Counted from the first letter of the stretch, positions 25,232 through 34,627 are shown. The stretch is 64,000 bases of DNA from CAUPWF01 sp963515125 (GCA_052116865.1 JBQKKG010000005.1:124001-188000), one strand, 5' to 3'. Numbers and translations: made by a program. The notes: a model not told the origin generated them from the letters alone.

Positions 25232-25744
25232 ATGGACACAGCAGTTTATTTTGAGAGGGCTAACGATCAAGACGTTGAGGATATTGTAAGAAGCATACAC
25301 ATTGCAAAGGAAGGTATAAGTGAGGATGGTTGGTATGTTGCAGTAGATGAGGAATTTGTAAGAGATTGTATCACGCAAAAAGGATTTGTACTAAAAGCAA
25401 TGGTGGATTGCGTTATGGCAGGATTTCTAATTGTCTATTTTCCACTATTTGATCCAGATAACTTGGGGCAGTATCAGCATTTCAGTGAAGAAGAACAATC
25501 GAAAGTAGCCCATATGGATACGATTTGTGTATTACCACAATATCGTGGGTTAAGGATCCAAAAGAATCTATTGTTACAAGCGGAGCCAGTTATACAAAGT
25601 ATGGGGTATCGATACAGTATGGCAACGGCACATCCAGATAATATTTATAGTTGTCGAAATCTTGTAAGTACTGGGTATAAGGTTATTGGACAAGATCATA
25701 TGTACGATGGCTTGTTGCGAAATATTTATTATAAAGAAGTATGA
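25232..25744 (+). CDS. GNAT family N-acetyltransferase
   Basis: This 170-residue protein has a GNAT fold with an acetyl-CoA-binding motif A region reading CVLPQYRGLRIQKNLLLQA and the later TAHPDNIYSCRNLVSTGYKVIG, typical of N-acetyltransferases. The substrate cannot be told. An in-frame ATG at 25205 lies before the AAAGGAGG site, so ATG 25232 is the likely start. It stands alone between gltD and an 18-bp hairpin. Confidence 0.8.
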   Translation: MDTAVYFERANDQDVEDIVRSIHIAKEGISEDGWYVAVDEEFVRDCITQKGFVLKAMVDCVMAGFLIVYFPLFDPDNLGQYQHFSEEEQSKVAHMDTICVLPQYRGLRIQKNLLLQAEPVIQSMGYRYSMATAHPDNIYSCRNLVSTGYKVIGQDHMYDGLLRNIYYKEV

Positions 25745-25782
25745 CACTTTTGAAGTTACATACCTAAGTAGCAATGTTATAA

Positions 25783-25822
25783 AAGAGGGAGGTCAAAGAT
25801 GAAAATCTTTGACCTCCCTCTT
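25783..25822. terminator. Perfect 18-bp hairpin with GAAA loop after the GNAT gene
   Basis: The arms 25783-25800 and 25805-25822 are exactly complementary and enclose a GAAA tetraloop. The left side is preceded by AA and the right is followed by GGATTG, so a classic U-tract is absent. It separates the GNAT gene from dpaA. Confidence 0.65.
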
Positions 25823-25921
25823 GGATTGGGGAGAGATTTAGACAAGGAACAATCTGCAAGAACTTACATATAATACTAGAATACTGAGTGTGCTTTGCAC
25901 ACAAAGAAAGGGAGGAGTTCA

Positions 25922-26836
25922 ATGCAGCAAGTATTAGTCATAGGTGGTGATTCTAGACAGATATATTTGGCAGAAAGACTAAAGCAGATGAATTTCAAAG
26001 TTTATACAATCGGTTTACCAAAATGGTATCAAGAGGTACAAGAATACAATAATTCTGACTTCGAAGAGGCTTTGAAATTTGGAATAAATCGTGCAGATAT
26101 TGTAGTATGCCCGATTCCGTTTACGAAGAATAAAAAGGACATTACAAGTGAAGATCCAGATGTTCATCTACCAATCGAGATATTTTTAAAATATTTGACA
26201 AGTATGCATCAAGTATTTGCAGGAGTACTTCCGCAAGAAGTGATAGAATTCTGTAGAAAAAACCATGTGAAGTATGTGGATTTTATGAAACAGGAGGAAT
26301 TAACTTGTTACAATGCAATCGCTACGGCAGAAGGTGCTATCGTAGAAGCAATTACCAGACATCCCCGTAATCTAGATGGAAGTAAGTGTGTAGTCTTGGG
26401 GTATGGAAGGTGTGGAAAGACGTTAGTCCAAAAGTTAAGTCAGATGGGGGCGGAAGTTACGATTGCCCAAAGAAGAAAAGCTACAGACTGTGGAGAGATG
26501 ATTAAAGATGCTGTTACGCAAAGTGGGAGTATTGTAACACCAGAAGAAGAATTAGAAAATAAATTAAAAGAAACGATTGGGCAATATGATTATATCTTTA
26601 ATACCATTCCCCATGTAATTTTAAAAGAAGACATTTTAACAAATATATCCAAACAAGCTATCATTATTGATATCGCATCAGCGCCAGGTGGCATTGATTA
26701 TAAAGCGGCAGAAAAATTGGGTGTTAAGGCATATTTATGTCTGGGACTTCCGGGAAAATATTCGCCACAATCCTCCGGTGAAAAGTTAGCAGATCTTATT
26801 GTAAAAATGAAAAGGGAAGAGTGCATATGGATTTAA
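25922..26836 (+). CDS. dpaA: Dipicolinate synthase subunit A
   Basis: This 304-residue protein begins MQQVLVIGGDSRQIYLAERL, the characteristic DpaA/SpoVFA N-terminus. A Rossmann dinucleotide-binding stretch reads VVLGYGRCGKTLVQKL at about residue 158. With DpaB it oxidises a lysine-pathway intermediate to dipicolinic acid in the sporulating mother cell; the acid is the major low-weight component of the spore core. ATG 25922 follows GGGAGGAG, and an upstream in-frame ATG at 25895 lacks a binding site. It overlaps dpaB by 10 bases. This is direct evidence that the organism sporulates. Confidence 0.95.
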   Translation: MQQVLVIGGDSRQIYLAERLKQMNFKVYTIGLPKWYQEVQEYNNSDFEEALKFGINRADIVVCPIPFTKNKKDITSEDPDVHLPIEIFLKYLTSMHQVFAGVLPQEVIEFCRKNHVKYVDFMKQEELTCYNAIATAEGAIVEAITRHPRNLDGSKCVVLGYGRCGKTLVQKLSQMGAEVTIAQRRKATDCGEMIKDAVTQSGSIVTPEEELENKLKETIGQYDYIFNTIPHVILKEDILTNISKQAIIIDIASAPGGIDYKAAEKLGVKAYLCLGLPGKYSPQSSGEKLADLIVKMKREECIWI

Positions 26837-27417
26837 GAGGAAAAAAAATTGGAGTAGCAATTACAGGATCTTTTTGTACATTCGATAAAATATTTATAGA
26901 ACTAGAAGGGTTGAAAGAAGCAGGAGCGGATGTTACCACAATTTTTTCGGATGCATCGCAACGGATCGATAGCCGATTTGGGATTGCCAAGAAATTTATG
27001 GAGCGTGCAAAAGAACTTACTGGAAAACAGCCAATTCTTACAATTGAAAAGGCTGAAGCAGTAGGGCCACAAAAGTTATTTGATGCATTGGTATTATTAC
27101 CGTGTACTGGTAATACGATGGCAAAATTAGCAAATGGTATTACGGATTCACCAGTACTGATGGCGGCAAAAGCACATTTGAGAAATGAACGCCCTTTAAT
27201 CATCTCATTATCTACCAATGATGCATTGGGGATGAATCTAAAAAATATAGGCCTATTGATGAATGTAAAGAATATTTACTTCGTTCCATTTGGGCAGGAT
27301 AATCCAACACAGAAACCTAGTTCTATGGTTGCGCATACCACATATCTACAACCGACTTTACAAAGTGCATTTGAAGGAAAGCAAGTTCAACCAGTTGTAA
27401 TGAGTCCTTTTAAATAA
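26827..27417 (+). CDS. dpaB: Dipicolinate synthase subunit B
   Basis: This 196-residue flavoprotein-like subunit begins MDLRGKKIGVAITGSFCTFD. It contains the flavodoxin-like stretch LLPCTGNTMAKLANGITDSPVLMAAKAHLR, as in DpaB/SpoVFB and related UbiX-type proteins. It completes dipicolinate synthase. The start at 26827 overlaps the dpaA end, so the two are probably translationally coupled. A GTG at 26821 is also in frame. The pair ends at a strong terminator. Confidence 0.95.
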   Translation: MDLRGKKIGVAITGSFCTFDKIFIELEGLKEAGADVTTIFSDASQRIDSRFGIAKKFMERAKELTGKQPILTIEKAEAVGPQKLFDALVLLPCTGNTMAKLANGITDSPVLMAAKAHLRNERPLIISLSTNDALGMNLKNIGLLMNVKNIYFVPFGQDNPTQKPSSMVAHTTYLQPTLQSAFEGKQVQPVVMSPFK

Positions 27418-27427
27418 AATAATAAAG

Positions 27428-27455
27428 AGAGCCTTTTGGCTCTTTTTATTTTAAG
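27428..27455 (+). terminator. Rho-independent terminator after dpaB
   Basis: AGAGCC (27428-27433), loop TTTT, GGCTCT (27438-27443), then TTTTATTTT. Confidence 0.9.
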
Positions 27456-27502
27456 AAAAAACAACTATTTCTTAAAATGTTAAAAAAATAACAATATAGT
27501 AT

Positions 27503-27531
27503 TGACAAATAATTAACAAAGTCATATACTG
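27503..27531 (+). promoter_or_regulatory. Promoter of adhE
   Basis: Consensus TTGACA (27503-27508) and TATACT (27526-27531) are spaced by 17 bases, about 42 bases before the ATG. It is one of the best promoter matches in the window. Confidence 0.8.
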
Positions 27532-27573
27532 TGTTTTGTAAGGATTGGACAGAAATTACAGGAGGAACTATAT

Positions 27574-30180
27574 ATGGCTAAGAAAGAGATAGTAACAGTA
27601 ATTGATAATATTGAGGCTTTGACTACCAAAATGAATGCAATGCGTGCAGCGCAGAAAGAATTTGCAACATATTCACAAGAGCAAGTAGATAAGATCTTTT
27701 TTGAAGCGGCTATGGCAGCGAATAAGCAACGGATACCGTTAGCAAAGATGGCAGTAGAAGAAACAGGAATGGGGATTGTAGAGGATAAAGTCATTAAAAA
27801 TCATTATGCTGCAGAATATATTTACAATGCGTATAGAGATACCAAGACTTGTGGCGTGATTGAAGAGGATAAAGCATATGGAATAAAGAAAATTGCAGAA
27901 CCAATTGGATTAGTAGCTGCAGTAATACCTACTACCAATCCAACTTCTACAGCAATTTTTAAGACACTTATTTCCTTAAAGACTAGGAACGCGATTATCA
28001 TAAGTCCGCATCCAAGAGCAAAGAATGCTACAATTGCGGCAGCTAAGATTGTACTAGAAGCAGCAGTGAAAGCTGGAGCACCAGAAGGAATTATTGGTTG
28101 GATTGATGTACCTTCTTTGGAACTGACCAATGAAGTCATGAAAAGTGCCGACATCATCCTAGCAACTGGTGGACCGGGTATGGTGAAAGCTGCATATTCT
28201 TCAGGAAAGCCAGCGTTAGGGGTAGGAGCTGGGAATACTCCAGTTGTAATAGATGAAACTGCAGATGTGAAGATGGCTGTGAATTCCATTATACATTCAA
28301 AGACATTTGACAATGGTATGATTTGTGCATCGGAACAATCCGTTACCGTTGTTGGCAATATATATGATGCAGTGAAAAAAGAATTCGCAGATAGAGGATG
28401 TTATTTTTTAAAGCAAGCAGAAATTGAAAAAGTTAGAAAAACAATCATTATTAATGGTGCATTGAATGCCAAAATCGTTGGTCAGTCAGCGTTTAGAATT
28501 GCAGAGTTAGCAGGAGTAAAGGTTCCAGAGGCTACTAAAATTTTAATAGGTGAAGTAGAATCAGTAGATATTGCAGAAGAATTTGCACATGAGAAGTTAT
28601 CACCAGTTCTAGCAATGTATAAGGCAAAGAATTTTGATGAAGCAATTGCAAAGGCAGAACAACTAGTTGCAGATGGAGGATATGGACATACAGCATCTCT
28701 TTATATACATCCAGCAGAAGAAGCAAAGATGGCAAAACATGCAGCTGCAATGAAAACTTGTCGAATTTTAGTAAATACACCTTCTTCTCATGGTGGTATT
28801 GGTGACTTATATAACTTTAAGCTGGCTCCATCATTGACACTTGGTTGTGGTTCTTGGGGTGGAAACTCTGTTTCAGAAAACGTAGGCGTAAAGCATTTGA
28901 TTAACATAAAGACCGTTGCTGAAAGGAGAGAGAATATGCTTTGGTTTAGAACACCAGAAAAGGTTTACTTTAAAAAAGGTTGTATGCCAGTTGCTTTGGA
29001 TGAACTTGGAAATGAGTTGGGTAAGAAAAAGGCATTTATCGTAACTGATAGCTTTTTGTATCAGAATGGTTACATCAAATCAATTGAAGCAAAGTTAGAT
29101 GAAATGGGAATTACACATACATGTTTCTTCGAAGTGGCACCAGATCCAACCTTAGGGTGTGCGACAAAGGGTGCAGAAGCAATGAAAGAATTCGATCCAG
29201 ACACTATCATCGCTGTTGGCGGTGGCTCGGCAATGGATGCAGCTAAGATTATGTGGGTAATGTATGAGCATCCAGAGGCTAATTTTGAAGATATGGCAAT
29301 GGATTTTATGGATATTCGCAAAAGAGTATATAAATTCCCTAAAATGGGAGAGAAAGCTTATTTTGTAGCAATACCAACGTCTTCAGGAACTGGTTCTGAG
29401 GTGACACCATTTGCAATTATTACAGATGAAAATACAGGCGTAAAATGGCCATTAGCAGATTACGAATTACTACCTAACATGGCAATTGTGGATGTAGACA
29501 ATATGATGGATCAGCCAAAAGGCTTAACAAGCGCATCAGGTATTGACGTTATGACACATGCAATTGAAGCTTATGTATCCATAATGGCAACTGATTATAC
29601 AGATGGATTGGCATTAAAAGCAATTAAAAATGTATTTGATTATTTACCATCTGCATACGAAAATGGTGCCAATGATCCAAAGGCCAGAGAGATGATGGCA
29701 AATGCATCTTGTATGGCTGGTATGGCGTTTGCAAATGCATTCCTTGGTTTGAATCACTCTATGGCTCATAAGTTAGGTGCATTCCACCACTTACCACATG
29801 GTATTGCAAATGCATTGATTTTAACAGAAGTCATTCGGTATAATGCAGAAGAAGTACCAACAAAAATGGGAACATTTTCTCAATACCAATATCCACATGC
29901 ATTATCTAGATATGCAGAATGTGCACGATTTGCAGGCATTGTAGGGAAAGATGACCAAGAAACATTGGAGAAATTTATCACAGCGCTTGAAGAGTTAAAA
30001 GCGAAGATTGGAATTAAGAAGACAATTGCAGAATATGGAATTAAAGAAGAAGACTTCTTAGCAACATTGGACGCAATGGTGGAGCAGGCATTTGATGACC
30101 AATGTACAGGAGCAAATCCAAGATATCCACTTATGAAAGAAATGAAAGCAATCTATTTAAAAGCATACTACGGTAAATAA
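27574..30180 (+). CDS. adhE: Bifunctional acetaldehyde-CoA/alcohol dehydrogenase
   Basis: This 868-residue fusion enzyme reduces acetyl-CoA to acetaldehyde and then ethanol with NADH. The N-terminal CoA-acylating aldehyde dehydrogenase domain (about 1-430) carries its catalytic cysteine in DNGMICASEQSV. The C-terminal iron-dependent alcohol dehydrogenase domain (about 455-868) has the nucleotide motif GGGSAMDAAK and metal-binding histidines in LNHSMAHKLGAFHHLPHGIANA. Length is normal, and AdhE is known to form spirosome filaments. It has its own strong promoter and is followed 12 bases later by a kinase-like gene. Confidence 0.97.
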   Translation: MAKKEIVTVIDNIEALTTKMNAMRAAQKEFATYSQEQVDKIFFEAAMAANKQRIPLAKMAVEETGMGIVEDKVIKNHYAAEYIYNAYRDTKTCGVIEEDKAYGIKKIAEPIGLVAAVIPTTNPTSTAIFKTLISLKTRNAIIISPHPRAKNATIAAAKIVLEAAVKAGAPEGIIGWIDVPSLELTNEVMKSADIILATGGPGMVKAAYSSGKPALGVGAGNTPVVIDETADVKMAVNSIIHSKTFDNGMICASEQSVTVVGNIYDAVKKEFADRGCYFLKQAEIEKVRKTIIINGALNAKIVGQSAFRIAELAGVKVPEATKILIGEVESVDIAEEFAHEKLSPVLAMYKAKNFDEAIAKAEQLVADGGYGHTASLYIHPAEEAKMAKHAAAMKTCRILVNTPSSHGGIGDLYNFKLAPSLTLGCGSWGGNSVSENVGVKHLINIKTVAERRENMLWFRTPEKVYFKKGCMPVALDELGNELGKKKAFIVTDSFLYQNGYIKSIEAKLDEMGITHTCFFEVAPDPTLGCATKGAEAMKEFDPDTIIAVGGGSAMDAAKIMWVMYEHPEANFEDMAMDFMDIRKRVYKFPKMGEKAYFVAIPTSSGTGSEVTPFAIITDENTGVKWPLADYELLPNMAIVDVDNMMDQPKGLTSASGIDVMTHAIEAYVSIMATDYTDGLALKAIKNVFDYLPSAYENGANDPKAREMMANASCMAGMAFANAFLGLNHSMAHKLGAFHHLPHGIANALILTEVIRYNAEEVPTKMGTFSQYQYPHALSRYAECARFAGIVGKDDQETLEKFITALEELKAKIGIKKTIAEYGIKEEDFLATLDAMVEQAFDDQCTGANPRYPLMKEMKAIYLKAYYGK

Positions 30181-30192
30181 GGAGGAACCACT

Positions 30193-30948
30193 ATGAATAT
30201 GAATCAAAAAGATATCATTGTAACACGTCCATATAAAACTGTATATCAAGAAGCAGATAAAGTGGTAAAAGTTTTTGATGAATCGCATCCAAAAGCAGAT
30301 GTATTCAATGAAGCATTGAATCAAGCAAGAGTAGAGGAGACCGGGTTAAACATTCCAAAGGTTCTAGAAGTTGTGCAAAAGGATGGTAAATGGGCGCTGG
30401 AAATGGAAGCAATAGAAGGAAAAACTCTTGCGCAATTGATGAAAGATGATTGTAACAACAAAGAAAAATATCTAGAGCAATTTGTTGATATACAACTGGA
30501 GATACATGCAAAAAAGGGTCCACTATTGAACAAATTAAAGGATAAGCTGGCGCGTCAAATCAATAGTTTGAAAGAGATAGATGCTACAACAAGATATGAG
30601 TTAATGACAAGGTTAGAGAGTATGCCAGAACATACAAAAGTATGCCACGGGGACTTTAACCCAACAAATGTGATTATTGGAAAAAATGGAACACCAACAA
30701 TTATAGATTGGGCACATGTTACTCAGGGGAATGCAAGTGCAGATGCGGCAATGACATATTTACTATTTGCGTTAGAGGATGAAGCATTGGCAAATAAGTA
30801 TTTAGAGCTGTTTTGCAAAAAAAGTGATACTGCAAGGCAATATCTGGATAAGTGGCTGCCAATCGTAGCAGCTGCGCAACTTACGAAAGGAAATATAGAA
30901 GAAAAAGAATTCCTTATGAAATGGATAGATATTGTTGATTATCAATAA
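30193..30948 (+). CDS. Aminoglycoside phosphotransferase/choline kinase-fold protein downstream of adhE
   Basis: This 251-residue protein has the kinase-like APH fold. The catalytic-loop motif CHGDFNPTNVIIG lies at about residues 152-164, and the metal-binding DFG-like IIDWAHV follows at about 173-179. The lysine of the N-terminal lobe may be in DKVVKVF. The physiological substrate is unknown; resistance is only one possibility for this fold. It sits 12 bases after adhE with an AAGGAGG site and shares its transcript, which is an unexpected pairing. Confidence 0.8.
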   Translation: MNMNQKDIIVTRPYKTVYQEADKVVKVFDESHPKADVFNEALNQARVEETGLNIPKVLEVVQKDGKWALEMEAIEGKTLAQLMKDDCNNKEKYLEQFVDIQLEIHAKKGPLLNKLKDKLARQINSLKEIDATTRYELMTRLESMPEHTKVCHGDFNPTNVIIGKNGTPTIIDWAHVTQGNASADAAMTYLLFALEDEALANKYLELFCKKSDTARQYLDKWLPIVAAAQLTKGNIEEKEFLMKWIDIVDYQ

Positions 30949-30958
30949 AAGTAAAAAA

Positions 30959-30998
30959 ACAGAGCGTATGATTTTTTATTCATACGCTCTGTTTTCTT
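30959..30998. terminator. Bidirectional terminator between the adhE operon and the cell wall hydrolase gene
   Basis: ACAGAGCGTATGA (30959-30971) and TCATACGCTCTGT (30980-30992) form a perfect 13-bp stem, followed by TTTCTTTATT on the plus strand and preceded by an A-run that gives a U-tract on the minus strand. The flanking genes converge here. Confidence 0.9.
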
Positions 30999-31039
30999 TA
31001 TTCAATACAAGATCAAATCTCTTTGATGAAGATTATGTA

Positions 31040-32125
31040 TTACCAAAACACATTGGCACCGATTACGGTACCGGCATGTCCACTACCAACATAATTGAAG
31101 TAAAGGCAATTGCCAGCAGGATTGATACCATTTAGTGCATCATTAGCAGCATTATAACATGTAGCATTAGCTCCACGTTCTAACACACGAGCTAATTTCC
31201 CTGAACTAGCAGGAGAAAATTGTCCTTTTTGATATATGACATCATAAATAGTATTTGGAAATCTGGAACTTCTGACGCGGTTCATAATGACGCCACCAAC
31301 TGCAACCATACCATCATAGCTTCCACCGCCAGCTTCGCATTCAATGATAGCGGCAAGTAAATCAACGTCTTGGGTTGTTGCAGGAACAGAAGGTGGGGGC
31401 GGTGGAGCTGGTGCCTCTTCATCTTCCGAAGGGCCAGTATTGCCAGTCGAAGGCGGTTCATTTCCAGCAATGGTTGTTTGATTTCCCAACTGTGCATTTG
31501 CAGATGCAAGAGCGGATTTAGCACGAGATAACCGGTCAGAGTAATTAGCTAAATCACTAGAGGTAGAGGATACTTTAGACTCTAGCGCCTGTTGTTCTTT
31601 GGCTAAATCATCCTTTAAGCCGGATAAGGTTGCATTTTCTTCTTCTAAAGAAGCTTCCTTGCGAGCAATTTCCTCTTGTGTTGCATGCAGGTTTTCTAGC
31701 ATTTCACGATCATAATCGCTAATGTTTGAAATAAAATCTGCTTTATTTAAAAAGTCGGTCATATTATCTGCGTTAAATAATAATTCTAAAAATGAGGCAT
31801 TTCCAGATTCGTAGATATATTTAATGCGGAGTTTCATATCAATATATTGTTGTTCTTCATCTTCTTTTGCTAAGGTTAATGCAACTTTAGCATTGGCTAC
31901 CTCTTCTGTGGTGGATTCTATTTGGGCAAGTGTGGCATCGAGCTTTGCACATAGGGCATCCAATTCATTGTTTAAGTTAGAAAGTTCTGTCTCGAGATTT
32001 GAAGTTGTACTTTCAAGACTGTCAACAGACTCCGTTGCATATACTTGAATGTTAGAAAGAAATAGACATATGGCAAATGTCATTCCAAAAGTACGATGCA
32101 ACAAGTGTTTTACTTGTTTTTTCAT
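31040..32125 (-). CDS. Secreted cell wall hydrolase: coiled coil plus SleB-type domain
   Basis: This 361-residue exported protein has a signal peptide over about residues 1-30 (cleavage after VYA is likely). A long coiled coil (about 35-215) resembles the N-terminal regulatory domain of CwlO/PcsB-like hydrolases. A proline-rich linker (EEAPAPPPPPSVPA) follows, then a C-terminal Hydrolase_2/SleB domain (about 250-361) with the presumed catalytic glutamate in AAIIECEAGGGSYDG and the motif VGGVIMNRVRSSRFPN. The domain cleaves peptidoglycan. The role could be spore germination or growth; the coiled coil suggests activation by a membrane partner. Confidence 0.88.
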   Translation of the reverse strand: MKKQVKHLLHRTFGMTFAICLFLSNIQVYATESVDSLESTTSNLETELSNLNNELDALCAKLDATLAQIESTTEEVANAKVALTLAKEDEEQQYIDMKLRIKYIYESGNASFLELLFNADNMTDFLNKADFISNISDYDREMLENLHATQEEIARKEASLEEENATLSGLKDDLAKEQQALESKVSSTSSDLANYSDRLSRAKSALASANAQLGNQTTIAGNEPPSTGNTGPSEDEEAPAPPPPPSVPATTQDVDLLAAIIECEAGGGSYDGMVAVGGVIMNRVRSSRFPNTIYDVIYQKGQFSPASSGKLARVLERGANATCYNAANDALNGINPAGNCLYFNYVGSGHAGTVIGANVFW

Positions 32126-32237
32126 GATAAATTTCCTTTCATCGACAAATAATCATCTTGTATTGTACTATAAATTGCTTAATATTGCAAACTTTGCTAC
32201 AATATAAAATATATGTAAATAAAGGAAGGTATAAATC

Positions 32238-32825
32238 ATGCGGAAGAATGAAGAAGAAAAATATCAATATAAGAATATAAAAAATAATATTTATCCATGG
32301 GTAAAGCAATCGTTAATTGACCATACGGCATTAAATGGAAAGTTCATATCCGAAAAGGATACACCTATGATTTCGTTTGTGGGAGATTTAATTGTCGTAT
32401 TTGTAATTCATCGTGGGGAAGATAAGTTTGAAATACTAAAGGATAATATGCTGCCAGATGAATGTGATATAGAGAAACTATATCATACTGCCTGCGAAAA
32501 TCTAGTGAGGGATGTGGAATTTGTAATTTCCAATACTATGTATGGAGGATTTGGAATTATTGCAGATGGGCATCATGAAGCAAGTGCGATTTGTTTTAAG
32601 CATATATGGAATATGTGTTGTGAAAAGTTGAATGATGATTTGGTACTTATGGTTCCGGCAAAGGACACCGTACTTTTTGCACCTGCCAATCAAAAAGAAG
32701 TCATTGAACAAATGGTATTATTTGGAAATGAAAGTTTTGAGAGAAATTTGGATAAGATAAGTAAATCATTGTTGTATTTCTCTAAGGAAAGGGAGGAGCT
32801 ATCTGTATATGAAGAAAACAATTAA
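32238..32825 (+). CDS. DUF1444-like protein of unknown function
   Basis: This 195-residue soluble protein has no signal peptide. The C-terminal half (NLVRDVEFVISNTMYGGFGI, then LVLMVPAKDTVLFAPANQKE) resembles the end of DUF1444/YtpQ-type proteins, in which a conserved P-x-x-D precedes a hydrophobic strand. The assignment is tentative. The last 17 bases overlap the start of the HAD phosphatase gene, so the two are probably co-translated and then joined by uppP. I do not recognise a function. Confidence 0.6.
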   Translation: MRKNEEEKYQYKNIKNNIYPWVKQSLIDHTALNGKFISEKDTPMISFVGDLIVVFVIHRGEDKFEILKDNMLPDECDIEKLYHTACENLVRDVEFVISNTMYGGFGIIADGHHEASAICFKHIWNMCCEKLNDDLVLMVPAKDTVLFAPANQKEVIEQMVLFGNESFERNLDKISKSLLYFSKEREELSVYEENN

Positions 32826-33642
32826 AATGATTGGATTTGATTTAGATGGCACGCTGTTAACGGATGATAAGAAAATAACAGTCTACACGCAGCAGGTACT
32901 GAATGAGGCAATACAAAGGGGGATTGTGGTTCTACCGGCTACAGGTAGGCCGATAACAGGACTTCCAAAAGAATTATTAGAGTGTCCTGGAATACAATAC
33001 GCTTTAACCGCAAATGGAGCAAGGATCGTAGATATTGCAACAAAAACAACTTTATACGAATCACTGATTTCTCCACAAAAGGCAATCCAGATCCTAGATG
33101 TATTTGAAAAGTATGACGCGATTCCTGAAATATATTACGATGGAATAGGATATACCAATGAAGCATTGTTAGGGAATATATTTGAATACTTTGAGCATCC
33201 AAGTATGGCACAATACATATTAGATACTAGGGTGCGGATACCAAGCATTCGAGAAAAGATATTACAAAGTAATAGGTACTTAGATAAGGTACAGGCAATG
33301 TTTAGACATTCGTCAGAACGGGAAAGTGCATTGGGACAACTACAGTTAATTGCAGATATCGAAATCACTGGTGCATTAAAAAATAATCTGGAAATCAACC
33401 ACAGAGGAGTGAATAAGGGAAAGGGATTATTAGAATTAGGAAAAATCCTTGGGATTAAGAAGGAAGAAATTATGTGCTTTGGCGATGGTGCCAATGATAT
33501 TGAAATGCTAAAAGAAGTAGGGTATGGAGTGGCCATGGAGAATGCAAAAGACGACGTGAAACTTGTGGCCGATTATATTACCACATCTAATAATGAAGAA
33601 GGTGTAGCAAAGGCAATTAGGGAGCTTGTATTGGAAGCATAG
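32809..33642 (+). CDS. Cof-type HAD superfamily phosphatase
   Basis: This 277-residue protein carries the four HAD motifs: DLDGTLLTDD (motif I), ATGRP (motif II), a lysine near NKGKGLLELG (motif III) and GDGANDIEMLKEVG (motif IV). A C2-type cap lies in the middle, as in Cof/YidA sugar-phosphate phosphatases. The substrate cannot be assigned. It starts inside the upstream gene (overlap of 17 bases) after an AAGGGAGGAG site, and uppP follows after 11 bases. Confidence 0.9.
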   Translation: MKKTIKMIGFDLDGTLLTDDKKITVYTQQVLNEAIQRGIVVLPATGRPITGLPKELLECPGIQYALTANGARIVDIATKTTLYESLISPQKAIQILDVFEKYDAIPEIYYDGIGYTNEALLGNIFEYFEHPSMAQYILDTRVRIPSIREKILQSNRYLDKVQAMFRHSSERESALGQLQLIADIEITGALKNNLEINHRGVNKGKGLLELGKILGIKKEEIMCFGDGANDIEMLKEVGYGVAMENAKDDVKLVADYITTSNNEEGVAKAIRELVLEA

Positions 33643-33653
33643 GAGGACAGCGA

Positions 33654-34472
33654 ATGTTAAATATTATAAAAGCAATCATTTTAGGAATTGTAGAAGGAAT
33701 CACAGAGTGGTTACCAATCAGCAGTACTGGACATATGATTTTGGTAGATCAATTTATGAAGTTACATGTGAGTAATGAATTTAAGACGATGTTTTTTGTT
33801 GTAATTCAATTAGGAGCAATCCTAGCTGTTGTGATGTTATATTTTCATAAATTAAATCCATTTTCGCCACGTAAAAATCGCAAACAAAAGGTGATGACCA
33901 TCCAACTTTGGGGAAAAGTATTAGTAGCTTGTGTTCCAGCGGGAATTATCGGAATATTATTTGATGATTTGATTGATAAAGTATTACTGAACTATGTAGT
34001 TGTTGCATTTACGTTGGTTTTGTATGGTGTTTTATTCATAGTTGTGGAGAACCGGAACAAAGGACGGAGACCAGATGTTGAGAAGCTTTCACAGCTCACA
34101 TATAGAGATGCGTTAATCATCGGAGCCTTTCAGGTATTAGCATTGATTCCTGGAACATCCCGTTCAGGGGCAACGATTATTGGGGCAATGATATTTGGTG
34201 TATCGCGTTATGTTGCTACAGAATTTACATTCTTTTTGTCAATTCCAGTAATGTTTGGAGCAAGTTTTCTCAAATTAATTAAATTTGGGTTCCATTTTAC
34301 TGCAATGGAAGTGGTTATACTTTTGGTCGGTTCTATTGTTGCATTCTTTGTATCTGTAGTGGCAATTAAATTTTTAATTGGATATATCAAAAAGAATGAC
34401 TTTAAGGCATTCGGTTATTATAGAATAATTCTGGGTATTATTGTATTAGGTTATTTCTTGATATTTGGTTAG
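33654..34472 (+). CDS. uppP: Undecaprenyl-diphosphatase
   Basis: This 272-residue membrane enzyme of the BacA/UppP family has about eight hydrophobic segments. Both signature regions are present: EGITEWLPISSTGHMIL near the N-terminus (catalytic glutamates and serines) and PGTSRSGATIIGAMIFG in the second half. It dephosphorylates undecaprenyl diphosphate so the lipid carrier can be reused in peptidoglycan synthesis, and gives basal bacitracin tolerance. It closes the DUF1444-HAD-uppP cluster. Confidence 0.96.
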   Translation: MLNIIKAIILGIVEGITEWLPISSTGHMILVDQFMKLHVSNEFKTMFFVVIQLGAILAVVMLYFHKLNPFSPRKNRKQKVMTIQLWGKVLVACVPAGIIGILFDDLIDKVLLNYVVVAFTLVLYGVLFIVVENRNKGRRPDVEKLSQLTYRDALIIGAFQVLALIPGTSRSGATIIGAMIFGVSRYVATEFTFFLSIPVMFGASFLKLIKFGFHFTAMEVVILLVGSIVAFFVSVVAIKFLIGYIKKNDFKAFGYYRIILGIIVLGYFLIFG

Positions 34473-34542
34473 TATGAAAGGTGTTATAAGACCTGTTTAT
34501 TTATAATTAGTAGGAAAATATGAATATTTAGTCAATAAGTAC

Positions 34543-34570
34543 TTGCAATTTGCATATAATGTGTTAATAT
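34543..34570 (+). promoter_or_regulatory. Possible promoter of the amino-acid ABC transporter
   Basis: TTGCAA (34543-34548) and TAATAT (34565-34570) are spaced by 16 bases. The match is moderate. Confidence 0.4.
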
Positions 34571-34627
34571 ATGTATAAGAAGTGAATTTTTATGCATAAA
34601 AGTAGTATTCAATGGGAGGAATATCGT

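Noticed and set aside
30193..30948. Aminoglycoside resistance gene
   Set aside because: The APH fold is shared by many metabolic kinases. The operon position after adhE and chromosomal context give no support for resistance.
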